From Coriolopsis trogii (lineage: Eukaryota; Basidiomycota; Agaricomycetes; Polyporales; Polyporaceae), in contig JAHYIO010000005.1 in the NCBI GenBank assembly GCA_020543525.1, positions 620,001-684,000 of the forward strand: a stretch of DNA of 64,000 bases, written 5' to 3'. Of this stretch, positions 34,492 through 45,945 are shown one piece after another. Every line of letters begins with the position of its first letter. Within the stretch, counting starts at the first letter, position 1. The position numbers were made by a program, and so were the translations under genes. Under the pieces are notes generated by a model. It was not told where the DNA came from, made no database searches, and saw only the letters and a list, made by a program, of their open reading frames with translations.

Positions 34492-36211
34492 CTAAATCCC
34501 TCGTCTGCAGTCTGCATGCTTTCTCTCTCTACGCACTCGGAGCGTCGCTGCAGAGTCAGTGAGAGGTAGACCTACGAGAGGATGCCGTGCATCGCTATAC
34601 TTCTTAGGATGCAGGATTGCCTCGCGCATGTTCAGGAAGAGACGCGAGCCAAGGATCGACGGCAGCGCCCCCGACCACCTACATAGCACAAGCGGTGAGT
34701 AGGGCTTGCAGTAAGGGGTAGAAAGACACTCACGGGACAACGAGGTTGATGTACGAGCTAAAGTGAGACCACACCATTGTGCTGACGGCAAGACCAACGG
34801 ACATCCTGGAGTACGGGGGTCAGCCATGGCTCACGACGGGTGAAGGGGAATACCGTCCGGCATACCCAACAAAATAACACAGGCTATGGCGAGGGTATGA
34901 GCTAGGAAGGATATCGCATAGGAAGGCAGCTCACCTGTCTCTTGCAAATACCCTCACCAAGTACGGGGCTCTGGGAATGGGGTGCGATAGATACAACTGC
35001 CATCGACGGCGTATTGGCATATACTCGGTGATGACATGACCCCAGGCTTTCCATACGACCATCAGACACAGGAGAAGTTCGAAGAGCAGCGCGGGAAGCC
35101 ATATCAAGCCTGATATCGGGGAGATGCCAGTGTAGAAACAGCCAGTTGACGTCGACATCACAGGAAATCCTGGAGGGTGGTCAAGGATCGCACCTTGTAA
35201 GAGTGATGAGTGCTACTTACGACTGATGCGGAGGAATGTTGTGGCTAGGACTGCCGCTGTACCCAGAATCTCGAAGACAAAGCAGCCGACGAGGAACACA
35301 TGAACTCGCTTACTCTTTCCATATAGCGCGTGCACCTGAAATGCATATATGTTAGATCTCGCTCTGCTCGTGAATACATTGAGTACAATGAGGCGACGTA
35401 CCCGCATTTGAAGAATGACTATTCGTCGGGATGGGCAAGGGTTCAGACAGGAGAACGACGAAGCAATTCTGAACTTGTACCTACCTTGCACGCTGAGAGT
35501 TGCGGCAGCGATTACGACGTGATCCATACTCAAGTAGATGACACATCTATGGTAGGCAGCATGAGCGACTACATTGCATGTTGTACCGACGTCACTCACA
35601 TCTAGAAGTAGCTAAGTAAACACGGAAACAGACGAGACTGAGAGGACAAACCTTCGATGGAGTCGTTCCTCCGTGGAACGGTACTGTAATCCTAGTGGTG
35701 AGTCCGCAATAGGAGCCGTGTATGCATAATGACTCACCGAGATCCAATGCGAGCCAAATCAGCGGCAGAAACCGGTTCTAGACCGTTCTCGTCAGTCTCC
35801 GCATTGAGACGTCCAACAGCACCGTGAACAGGTAGGACGATGACTCACGAATATATACAAGGAGAAGGTGGCGCTCCGCTTGCTTTGTCTCCAGACGACG
35901 TCAACCTAGCCACGGAGAGGAAGAGATGAATTCATAATATGTGCCAACGAATGGCGTGGAACTCACCTCTGAAGCCAAGGTGACGACTTCAAGGGGTATG
36001 TATAACATCAGTGGTTCATCGCTACCGATGACTTGAACAACCCGCAGATGCTCACAGTAGTCGTAGATGAGCAGCCCGAGCGCACCAGCGCGCGATTGCT
36101 TGCCCATGAGCACTAGTCAAGGAGTCAGTGAAGCTAGTTTATGGTCCAATTTGGGGAGGAGAACTCACATGCGAGCACATACGCCGGGTCGGAGAGGGCA
36201 TCTCCAGTCAT
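34492..36211 (-). CDS. DUF6533-type multi-pass membrane protein
   Basis: Built from about ten short exons. The first four are 36211..36169, 36112..36056, 35986..35967 and 35905..35849, giving MTGDALSDPAYVLALLMGKQ, then the DUF6533 hallmark LLIYDYFVTLASE followed by VDVVWRQSKRS. Later exons encode NRFLPLIWLALDL, VHALYGKSKRVHVFLVGCFV, GLIWLPALLFELLLCLMVVW, LAVSTMVWSHFSSYINLVV and, at the C-terminus, GALPSILGSRLFLNMREAI, the usual family ending. The stop is at 34492. The family is expanded in Agaricomycetes, has about seven helices, and its function is not established. One internal boundary (around 35600-35650) was not resolved. Confidence 0.72.
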
Positions 36212-37110
36212 GGTAAGCGAGCAAAAGGTGGTCGGACGACACCTGAGCGACGGTACATATGTGCGCCGAGACCCATCCACCTTCGCAGCGCGGACTGGAA
36301 AAGAGCGCGGTTTGTGTCGTTCACGGAACACGGGTGCCTGGCCGGTGGCATGCAATATGGAAGACCACACGACGCCCAACGAGATAGCCGCCTCTGTGGG
36401 CTGACGGGACCTACTACGCAGTGCGCTCGCAGATGTGAAATGATGACGATGTCATTCGACGTCGTCCAATACTTCCACATGAATGGCAGCCGTGGATACT
36501 TCGTACACCTGTACGGACATGTTGCTCGAGGCACGAACGACACCGCAGCGTACGGTGGACGGACGTCCGGACAACGCCTTCTGGTCACGTCGGGGTCCTG
36601 TCGCACTTTGACAAGTGTGCGCCAGCGAGGTGGGATAGTCCTGTGAGAGCGAGGCGCCATGCGGAAGTGAGCAACCATGCTAACATTCATGATATCCACG
36701 GAGGAGATGAGAACTGGTGCGTAGTATGCCGGCCCTGACAGGGATGCTACTGTAACGACGTACGTTCCGGCGAGCTCTCAGGTGAGAGCTTCGAGCCCAG
36801 TATGGGTCACATTTGCAAAGTCCATGGCTACCTGGGCGCGTGATTTCACGAAACTCAGCCTCAGCCTGAGTATCGTATTCGAGTTGTTTGCAGCCCCACT
36901 GCTTACTGTACGTGTGGGTGCATATGGTGAAAGTCTGTGCAAGGAGAAGGCAGGTGAGTGATGATGGATGGGAAGACACATTGGCAGCGTACGGAGGAAA
37001 GCAAGAGAGCGTACGGCAATGGTCAGAAGATAGGATCCGGGATAGTCGGAGTCGGAGGGATTTGGTAGTGCAGGCGCATGGCGTGACCGCGCGTCTACGG
37101 TAATAACACC
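36212..37110. other. Gap with unassigned frames upstream of the DUF6533 gene
   Basis: Minus-strand frames at 36699-36208 and 37120-36680 are long but have no recognisable helices or motifs and no consistent splice chain. They may be decayed sequence. Confidence 0.3.
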
Positions 37111-37951
37111 CTGAGCGCACTCAGGACCCCTGATAATATTGTTCAAGGCCTGATCACAAAATCGGCCATTTCCTCACTTTTGGTCCGCACATCCCACCTT
37201 CCTATTTGGGCCAGATTGGTCCGCACATGCGACAGGCTTCATTAAGCGCCTATGTTTGGTCCGCACATCGCGTTTGGCTTCAATACGCTTGTTACCCCCG
37301 CGTTTCCACCCCCAACATGCATACGGACAACTGCCTAGAAATCAGTGCAGACCTCACTAGCTACTCTGTATACTCACTCACATTGTCTCCACTGTACCGT
37401 CTCTTTTTGACCAGAATTCTTGACATCATGTAGTCTCCACACCGGCCTTCCGAAGGAAGGTAGCTAGGTACATATAATATAGACTTAGCCATGAGCTGCT
37501 ACCGAATATCTGCGCCTTTAGATAGTCAGTCTCCCACCACCTCCTCTACATACTCTTTCTTTTTTGGGCGAACCTCATGTTAAGTATGGCAGACAGCATA
37601 GCATTGATTTCACCGTCATTTGCTATGGTCAGACTATAGAGAAGTTGATAATATTGAAGCCCCGACCAACCAGGGCATAGGTGAGTTGCAAACTCCGATT
37701 ACAACATATACAAGCTGGATGTAAAGACAAGGGTGCGGCCGCCGGCAGATTGAGGGTAGGCGCTGGTCCGCACATAGAACCGGCATCGAGCGTCTCCGGA
37801 CACTCTGGTCCGCACATTTGGTCTGGCGTTGCAACCCATTTGGGTCACTTTTGGTCCGTATGTGAGCTGGCCTCACCCCACCAAAACCTCGATTTTGGTC
37901 CGCACCGCGATCAGGCATATGACAGTATTATCAGGGGTCCTGCGCACTCTC
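37111..37951. mobile_element. Inverted-repeat element with GGTCCGCAC repeats
   Basis: The ends form an inverted repeat of nearly 30 bases: left 37113-37142 contains AGGACCCCTGATAATATTGT, and the reverse complement of the right end (37921-37951) contains AGGACCCCTGATAATACTGT preceded by the same GAG.GC.C bases. Inside, the 9-mer GGTCCGCAC occurs at 37182, 37218, 37258, 37765, 37807 and 37897, plus a variant at 37853, mostly preceded by T-rich sequence and all on the plus strand. They cluster in the outer parts and leave the middle free. No transposase frame is present. Probably a non-autonomous transposable element. Confidence 0.55.
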
Positions 37952-38428
37952 GTCGTCGAGTTTCGACAGGACCGTTCTTCCCCCCATACAATAGTCCGTA
38001 AATTGTCTGTCTAGGGAGCGCATGAACTTGTGCCGTGGCCCGTTGTTTGTGGTGAGTCGTCTGCTCTGTGGGCGGCGGGAGAGCAGAGTGCTGTCGATAG
38101 TGTACGTATGCTCAAGGGGTTGATCGTGGCGGCTCCATCGGCGACGCATTTCTGCTGAGCACCGTGCACATGTCTCCTCAGCTTGTCAACCAGCGGCGAG
38201 TGTCCCTTTTTTTCAAACTCATTGGTGCTTGCGGCATCCTCGGGTAGCAAAGATCGAAGTCACGATGAAGTTTGGTCAACGCAAGACACGGTTGGATCAG
38301 CGAACGCCAAAAGAGGCAGTGGGCGCACGCTACTTGAGTCGAATGGATGTCGCATGGCGGCCCAATCTCACATTCGTGACCAAGACTCATCCCTCTGCAC
38401 ATCAGCAAAATCTGAACCTTCAACGACG

Positions 38429-39570
38429 ATGTCATATGAGGCCGAGCCTGAGTACGGCCCAAACGATTACAACAAGATTCCTGACTGGGTACGGAATCAT
38501 CAAGAAGTCTTGGCGAGGGATATCACACTCGAGCATCCTCTCAAACCGGTTAGTTGCCGTGTCTCGATTGCCTGGCTATGCCACTCATTCCTTTGGTACA
38601 AAGTTTGTAGCATGGCAAAACTTTACAGTTTATCCGCAACCTGAATACGTAGTCAAGATACTGAAACCTGGTAGTGAAGAGGCCGACATCTACGACCGAC
38701 TGCACAAACTCGACCCCGCCTCCCCCAACCACACGTTGCCTTGCGACGTCATTCGATCGGAGCGTCCCATCTTGATACTCCCCTGGCTCTGGAGCTATGC
38801 ATTTCATTACCCATACGAGACGCCGCTCCAATTCGCGCGCTCTCTTTTGCAGATTGTAGAGGTGCGTCACGACCACCCAGTCCTTCAGCCTGTGCTCTAC
38901 TAATTAGCCGATTAGGGTCTTGATTTTCTACATCGCCACCGCATTGTACATTATGTATGACTTTCATACGTTGTCACTTTCTCGTGTGCCCAACAACTGA
39001 CGTATTCCCATGGCAGGATATGTCGGCGGAGAACGTCGTTATCGCACGCGAGAGGGACGTTGCCCGCCACCAAAAGCTCGGGCTAGGCGTAAACAAGATT
39101 TACATCATCGACTTCGGCGAGTCGAGACAGTTTGCGCTCGGCCCGGGTCAGCAACCTGCTGTGGAGATGCACTTCGAGCATCGGTATTTGTCTCCCGCAG
39201 TGGGTAGACCCACGCTGGATCCGTATGACTGGGATGTCTACTGTCTCGGACAGTCACTGACCCCGGTTATAGAGGTTTGTTGTCAATATCCGTACAATGC
39301 ATGATAAATGAACTATCAATCTTTGTTTTTTAGGCTCGCGAAAACAGAGATATGCGACTACTTCAGTGGTATGTTCGATGGCTGCGAGGCCATGAGCCAG
39401 AGGAATTCACCGGTGCATGTCATTGCAGACCAACTGCTCGCAGAGCCTACCAGGTTCTCAAGGGCATATACTGCATTGTGCATGTCTGGGATTTCTGCCA
39501 GCGAGTCGTGGCTGCTGTTTTCCGTCCATTCAGTCAGCGTGACGCAGCCTCCGCGGAGATGGTAAACTGA
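38429..39570 (+). CDS. K8: small protein-kinase-like protein (type A), right block
   Basis: Exons 38429..38548, 38604..38861, 38916..38954, 39017..39274 and 39334..39570 give 303 aa, phase 0 throughout, GT-AG. It starts MSYEAEPEYGPNDYNKIPDW. Kinase landmarks: VVKILKPGSEEADIYDRL, RIVHY|DMSAENVVI (catalytic Asp/Asn), YIIDFGESRQF, DPYDWDVYCLG and RPTARRAYQV. Exon lengths match K7 and K4 exactly in exons 2, 3 and 4. It sits on the opposite strand to the left array, next to K9, mirroring the K7-K6 order. Confidence 0.78.
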
Positions 39571-40028
39571 GGCGCATATACATGCATGATTTCTCCCATG
39601 TACTGCTTCGATTTGTTATGCATGCTAGTAGCTTACCCGTGTAACGAAGGTATCTGGGCCCTGTACCTTGCTGAGTATCCCTAGTTGTAGGACTGCCGGT
39701 GCCGCCGCGTAGTCCACCTGGCGTTCTATATGAATAGGTGGACTCCTTCACTTTTGTCACTTGCCATTTGATGGCGACCTGGGGATTGATATGCTGTCAG
39801 GTAGTGAGAACTCACTAAATCAGCCCATGTGTGACTGTGTTCGAACACCTCGAGAGCGAGCGACGCGCATGCAGAAGGGCAAGCGCCGACCCTGTCCACG
39901 AGTGCCACTGAGCGTCTGTCGGATGCATGTGCTTCCTACCGTCTGTTGCATCTGGGCGTCTGTATGTTCAAGTTGCGTCTGGGTTTACATCTCACCACCA
40001 TTTGATAACTCGTAGCGTTGAAATTGTG

Positions 40029-41151
40029 ATGTTGTATGAGAAATGCTCTGACATCATGCACATTCCTGAATGGGTCCGCGATCATCCAGAGGTCAAGGCC
40101 AGGGGTATCGTACTCGAACATCCTCTCAAGCCGGTGCGGCGACAGCTTCTCTTTATTGCCTCACTTGACACTCACGACGTTACGTAGTTTGTAGCATGGT
40201 AAAACTTTGCAGATTCGCCACAGCCTCAATACGTGGTCAAGATACTCAAACCTGGTAGTGAAGAAGCCGACATCTACGATCGACTCCACAAAATCGACCC
40301 AGGTTCACCAAATCACACCATACCTTGCGATGTCATTCGGTCGGAGTGTCCGATACTAATACTTCATTTCCTTCCGGAATACACTTTTTACTTGTGCTTC
40401 GAGACACCGATAGATTTTGCACGCTCTTTCCTGCAAATTGTTGAGGTGCGTCACCTCGGTTGCTCTTGTTCCCCTTTACTGACACATCTGATCCTCATTA
40501 GGGTCTTGATTTCCTGCATAGCCGCCACATTGCACACTATGTATGTTCCATCCACGCGCTTGTGCATTATCGGTTTCTGGAGTGATTCCCCCCGACTAGG
40601 ATATCGTGGTGAACAACATCGTCATCGCACGTGCTGAAGACATTGCTCTTCACCAAGGATGAGGTCTCGTAGAGAACAAGATTTATCTAATAGACTTCGG
40701 CGAGTCTCGACAGTTCGACCTTGGTCCAGGCAAGCAACCTCCCGTTGAAATGCATCTCCAGCATTGACTATTACCCCTCATTGGAGGCAAGACTCGGCTG
40801 GATCCGTATTCTTGGGATGTCTTCTGCCTCGGTCTATCTTTGAAGGGCATGTTAAAGGTAAGTTCGAGCTTTCTGTACGTTGCACGACAAGCAAATGGCT
40901 CATCTCCATCTAAGACACGCAGAAATCAGGATCTTTGGCTGCTCCATCGTTATGCTGAGTGGCTTCTAGGCGAGGAGCAAACCGACTGTACGGGCGTATG
41001 TCACTGCAGGCCCACTGTCCGCAGAGCGCACCAAGTTTTCAGATGCATATTCTGGGCTGTGTGCGCCTGCGAGCTCTGTCGACAAGTTGTTCATTTCTTC
41101 CGGCGGCCTTTCAGCCATCTTCGGTCAGCCCCCCTAAATAGCCACGGGTGA
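40029..41151 (+). pseudogene. K9: kinase-like pseudogene with three nonsense codons
   Basis: Exon 1 from ATG 40029 (MLYEKCSDIMHIPEWVRDHP) and exon 2 (YVVKILKPGSEEADIYDRL; HKIDPGSPNHTIPCD) are K6-like. Exons 4-5 (GLVENK, IDFGESRQFDLGPG, GEEQTDCTGVCHCRPTVRRA) resemble the K2/K5 group. Three in-frame stops interrupt it: TAA where others have VAW-Gln-N, TGA in HQG-stop-GLVENK, and TGA in LQH-stop-LLP. All three fit C-to-T changes from CAA or CGA. The splice sites are otherwise preserved, so inactivation is recent or the gene was silenced first. Confidence 0.78.
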
Positions 41152-41837
41152 GGTGGCCGTTAACCAACCTCCCGATCAAACGTATAGCAATTAATATGTC
41201 TCCGACTCTCCGTACCTGCCGTTCGACGCCCCCGCCTGAGATCAGATATTACCCGCTCAGGCTCCTTCGAGAGCCATGGCCCTGGAAAAATTACCATCGC
41301 ACAGGGGGGAGCAGACTACCATATCTAGGGTGGAATAAGTAGTCAGAATGGATGTTGATTGGAGTGGGAGCGGCTGAGAGAAGTACTTCTGACGAGAGAC
41401 TGTTGAAGTGATGAGCAAAAATGGTAATACTGGCGCCGACGCCTTATCAGGCGCCCATTCACTGCGTCTCTCCAATTCTTCGCTGTCACCATGAAAAGCT
41501 GCTACTTGGGAGGTCTTGATCGTCTTTGACTCTTTGAACTTGCGTATATATCTCGAAACTTGTTATTCCGCATCAAGTGCATATTAACTCGACCTAATCA
41601 CGCTTCGGGCTCTGGCGACAACCATGCCACTGGGCCCGACTTGAACCACGCGAAGCATTGCAGGAGGGTGAAGTGAAAAGACCACGTCCCTTTGCCACGA
41701 AGATTCGGTATGTCAAGAATTATTTCGGGGCTTTGAGGCAAATTTGACTCGGTGTCCGCGCCCCAGTGCTGTTGATGTTGGCACTACGGTACTTAGGCCT
41801 CGAGCTACTGCTTTCTAAGAACTCTTAAGGCCGCGAG
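41152..41837. other. Intergenic between K9 and the right inverted-repeat arm
   Basis: No coding signal. The distance from the last kinase copy to the arm edge is larger than on the left (about 0.7 kb against 0.17 kb). Confidence 0.4.
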
Positions 41838-42633
41838 ACACGGCGCATCATGCACAAGTCGTGGACCACGTCACACAAACTATGTTCACATGCCTCTCAA
41901 TTGTACTCCATAGACTGTTGACTTTGACCCTGTAGCGGACTTGCCGGAAGCATTCGGTGGGCAATAGAAGTTGCGGGTTGCATGATTGGTAAGTCGCGCA
42001 ACACTCCCGGTATTCTGCTGTCAAAGTGTCAGTCACTCGAAAGGTCTCCCGTATTTTCCGGGACACTGCCAGCTCACGTTCTAGCCTCTCACGTCCATGT
42101 GTAGAGCGGGCCAGCCTTCGGTCTGTCCGAGAGGCTGCATATGTCGCACACTTACCGCTGCCGGGAGACAAGGTCGACATTGCAAATGCACTGCTCTATG
42201 CACAACAGCTCTAGTCGGGGCCGAATCAGGAGGGGTGGAGATCCCGGCGATACTGCGATGTCAGCAGCCCGATATCTGCGGTTTATGTGACAAGCTATCC
42301 GGCCGCTATGTCCATCTCATGCGCATGCGATCTCCAAGCTGAGCTCTCTGGTACACTATGTGAGTAGGACTCCTCGTAAACACTCGGCGTTGTGAATACT
42401 CATCGCACAGTCAGACATAGCGGCCAGCTGCATGCCAGCAGTATGTGCTTTTTTTCGCTCCGTCCCAGACGCGCTCAGGCTGTCACAGTAGCTCATGCAA
42501 GCTGTCCGGGCTCGGTCCTTTTACCGTGCGGGTGGTGCTCAGGTTACCTTATCGTGTCATGTAAGACATGGTCCTGTGCCGGAAATCTTCCTTTGTGGTG
42601 AGTGAGTGAACGCCTTTGTGGCACTCCGCCCGC

Positions 42634-42802
42634 GTCGTCCCAATGATCTTTCCACCATCCGGCTTTGTTATTCAGTTCTGCCTTCCCAATGGAGAGCTCG
42701 CAGGAGAAGAAGCTGATGTCCGTCATTGCCGTTCACATATTCATCGCGTACCCCTCCAGCATGAATGCAGCCAAACGTTTCGCATGGCCAGGCCTTCGAC
42801 AA
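42634..42802. other. About 170-base segment present only in the right arm
   Basis: In the left arm the sequence goes directly from a CTCCGCCCGC block to TAGTGGGCT followed by the ttcatgtgg block (5250-5190, reverse strand). In the right arm these two blocks are separated by this segment. It has no clear terminal repeats and no recognised coding content. It is either an insertion on the right or a deletion on the left. Confidence 0.6.
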
Positions 42803-43160
42803 CTAGTGGGCTAACAATTTCATGTGGTCGGTATGTTCCTGAATCTCAGTGCGTGGATCCACAGGCTGACAAGGTTTGATACACGATCTAGACTTCCTCC
42901 GCTCGAGGTCCTGCCAAGACGTCTGCCCGTCCTTCAGGCAAACCGACAGGCTCCACTATGGCACTTCCCGGCACCGACTTCTCCTGCAGCGCAGTTTCAG
43001 ACATACCGACCTCTGATCTTGAGGTCAAGTACAGCGAGCCTCTGTTGCAAGAGGAGTCTGGAGGGCGAGAGTATAAGTAGATGTCCCGTTTGGACCTCAA
43101 TGTCGGCATCATCCACCCTTCTCAGCCCTTCCTCCCCATTCCACTCCCACCCGATCCCTC

Positions 43161-45139
43161 ATGATGACCTCCACAGATCGCACCACTACTCCGACTTCTG
43201 AGGAGATCCCCACCGGCATCGTCTCCGCCTCTCCCGCTGTGCCCGCACCCATTCACCATCACCTTCCACGCGTTCCCTACTCAGGTTCGGACCATTCTCC
43301 AAGCACCTCGACAGCCGTCTCATCACTGCATGACGGCAAGAGCGAAGTCTCCGTAGAGGTCGAGAAGGGCGAGATCTCGTGGGAGGGTTACCTCGACGAT
43401 GACCTCCCCGAGAAGACGCAAGGACACTTCCTCAGGAACATCAGATTCCAGATATTCTCGCTCTATCGTCGACTGTTCGGGGTCGTCTTCGTCACGAACA
43501 TGGCCATCTTCATCGCGACTTGTGTACGAGGCGGCAATGCCCTGTACCTGGCGAAGGTTGCGATTGCGAACATCTTTGTGGCCATCCTTATGCGGCAGGA
43601 CTGCGTGATCAACGCGTTCTTCAGCGTCGCTTGCCTGGTACCACAATCGTGAGTGACTGTTTACTCCGTCTCTGTCCCTCACCGTCGGGATAAGCTTCCG
43701 AGCATGTATCTCGGCGTTTGCCCCCGATGGAGTCGGAAGACTTCGAACAATCATCTCTGACAAGTGGGAACTTTCAGGTGGCCTCTGTGGATCCGCCGAA
43801 TTGTCGCACGAGTGTACTGCATTGGCGGAAGTAAGATGATTCCGGCCCTGGAAATGTGTTGCTCGGTACTGACACTCTGCTTTGCTGTCTAGTTCACTCC
43901 GGCGCTGCAGTCAGCGGGACAGTATGGCTTATCCTCTTCACCGCGCAAGCAACTCGCCAGTTCCTCAGGAAAGACCACGTAAGTACACACAAACGCCTAC
44001 AAGTATTGTCCCCGCACTGACATCTGTCTCAGATCTCCATTCCCACAATGGTCTTCACGTACATCATCCTTGCACTCTTGGTCGGCATGATCGCCTTTGC
44101 ATATCCCAAGGCACGCTCCCGTCATCACGACACGTTCGAGATGACGCATCGGTTCTGCGGATGGACCGCCGTCGCGCTAGTATGGTGTTTGGTGATTGTC
44201 AAAGCGCATACAGATACCGAGATGGCGAATACTGACCCCGAACTAATCTGGACAGGTCATCTTCCTCATCAGGGACTACCAACAACCTGGTCACTCACTC
44301 GGACAAGCAGTCGTGCAGTCGCCGCCGTTCTGGCTGGTTCTTATCATGACGTGCTCCATCATCCTGCCCTGGCTCCGCCTCCGCAAAGTCGCCGTTCGCG
44401 CAGAAGTGCTCTCGCAACATTGCGTCCGACTCCACTTCGACTATGGTCAGTAAATCCTGCGCCGATTGCAATCCTATATGCAGTCACTAATACTGTCTGT
44501 TTCTTGTTTTTGCAGTCGACACCCACCCCGGTCACTTCACGCGCATGTCCCTCGCACCGCTCACCGAGTGGCACTCGTTCGCGACCATCTCCCTGCCCGG
44601 CACTCCCGGGTACTCTGCCATCATCTCCCGCGCCGGGGACTGGACGAGCGAGCGGATCGCGAACCCACCCAAGGAGATCTGGGTGCGCGGTGTGCCGTGC
44701 TACGGTGTCGTCCGCGTCACTCCGCTCTTCCGTCGCGTCTTCCTCGTCGCCACCGGGAGCGGGATCGCCCCCCTGGCCCCGGTCGTGTACGCGAGGAAGA
44801 CGGAGCTTCAGTTGCTCTGGACGGCGCCTGCGGTGAGGACGACGTTTGGCGACGCGCTTGTGGACTCGCTCATCGAGGCCAACCCGAGTGCAGTGATATA
44901 CGGTACGTCCTCGTGTCACGACTACGGCTGAGAGCGATGCGCTGATTGGCCTTTCTTTTCTTGTGACAGATACTCGCCAGCATGGCAAGCCTGACATGGT
45001 GAAGCTCACTTACCGAATGGTGCGAGAGTTCAACGCCGAGGCAGTGGTCGTCATCTCCAACGAGCCGCTCACGCGCAAGATCGTGTATGGCATGATGAGT
45101 CGAGGTATCCCCGCGTTTGGTGCCATCTGGGACTCATAG
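43161..45139 (+). CDS. TmpA-like integral membrane flavoprotein, right copy
   Basis: Exons 43161..43648, 43778..43830, 43893..43978, 44033..44191, 44256..44445, 44516..44902 and 44970..45139 give 510 aa with consistent phases. Same domain order as the left copy: Ser/Pro-rich N-terminus, six hydrophobic segments, THPGHFTRMSL, VATGSGIAP and GIPAFGAIWDS. Visible differences from the left copy include MMTS for MITS, NIRF for NVRF, QDC for QDY, HRF for HRL, VFLVAT for VVLVAT, ARK for AKK and RQHG for RQQG. The exon 4 donor is gtgatt here against gtgagt on the left, which might weaken splicing. Role as for the left copy: a membrane-bound, probably haem- and flavin-dependent oxidoreductase of unknown substrate. 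Confidence 0.72.
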
Positions 45140-45639
45140 GGGCCTGGCGTGGCTCTGAATCCTCTGATCGTTCATTCTCATTGAGACATCTCGTACAGCT
45201 TGAGAAGCACATAGAATGACTGTCTTGTTAGATTTTCCTACTAAAGATGGGTACCCTAGTTCTACGGGTTGTTGTAACGCTTACTACATGGGTTCATAGG
45301 TTATACATCTGTATATTAGCCTCGCTGAGAATGACGAGTCTCCTGTTTTCAACCCCACATCGGCCTTCTCAAGAAACCCCAGATATACATGCACGCAGCA
45401 CCATGCGATGTCCGTCGATACGCCCGAGGTAAGGTACAGTTCGCATATTGAACCTCTGCAGTAGGATCAAGTCTATCTCGGAATCTTGGACACCATATAG
45501 TGTATACGGTGCATACGGTCGACGATACGCCCGCACAGCAAACATGACAAGATGCATATGAGATATCCAGCGGGTCCTGCCTCTCCCACACCAGACAGCA
45601 GTAACAGATGTCAACGCAGAAACGGTGGACGAGCTTCCA

Positions 45640-45945
45640 AGGGTGACGTATGGTAATTAGGTTAGAGTACAATATCCGGCAACCAGCAGCGGCGAAGGCA
45701 CGCGGTTGGACATCTCTGCGGCCGTTGCGACCAAGTCGCGGACATAGGGATCGAGGCAACGCTCGATACAGGCTACTGCGGCAGCGCTTGTCGTTGAGGC
45801 AGCGACGGTCGATATCACGGTGGCCGTGCGCACCGAAGTGCTTGTCGCAGTGGCGGTTGCTGGAGTCGACGTCTTGGTGGTAGTAGACGTGGTAGTGACA
45901 GTGCGAAGCGCAGGTGTGGCCGTGATAGCATGTGGTGCCTGCTAG
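45640..45945 (-). pseudogene. Relic of a beta-type secreted gene
   Basis: Reverse strand reads ITATPALRTVTTTSTTTKTS and SVRTATVISTVAASTTSAA, matching the C-terminal half of beta2 (TATPALRTVTTTSTTTKTS; SVRTAIVTSTV). The signal peptide, the dibasic-flanked block and the usual stop are missing; after AAAVA the frame runs on into unrelated sequence. It is probably a truncated copy. Confidence 0.65.

Larger units (their letters stand above)
41838..45139. repeat. Right arm of large inverted repeat
   Basis: Inverted counterpart of about 2897-6047. It contains the second TmpA-like gene and its 5' flank. The coding part differs from the left copy by only a few visible substitutions. The flank is more diverged and carries about 170 extra bases (42634-42802). 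Confidence 0.85.

Noticed and set aside
36208..37120. Minus-strand frames as a second DUF6533 gene
   Set aside because: None shows LLIYDYF, hydrophobic helices or the LGSRLFLNMRE ending, and no consistent splice chain exists.
37182..37905. GGTCCGCAC repeats as a CRISPR-like or telomeric array
   Set aside because: Spacing is irregular (about 36-500 bases), flanks are unrelated, and the organism is a fungus. Subterminal repeats of a transposable element fit better.
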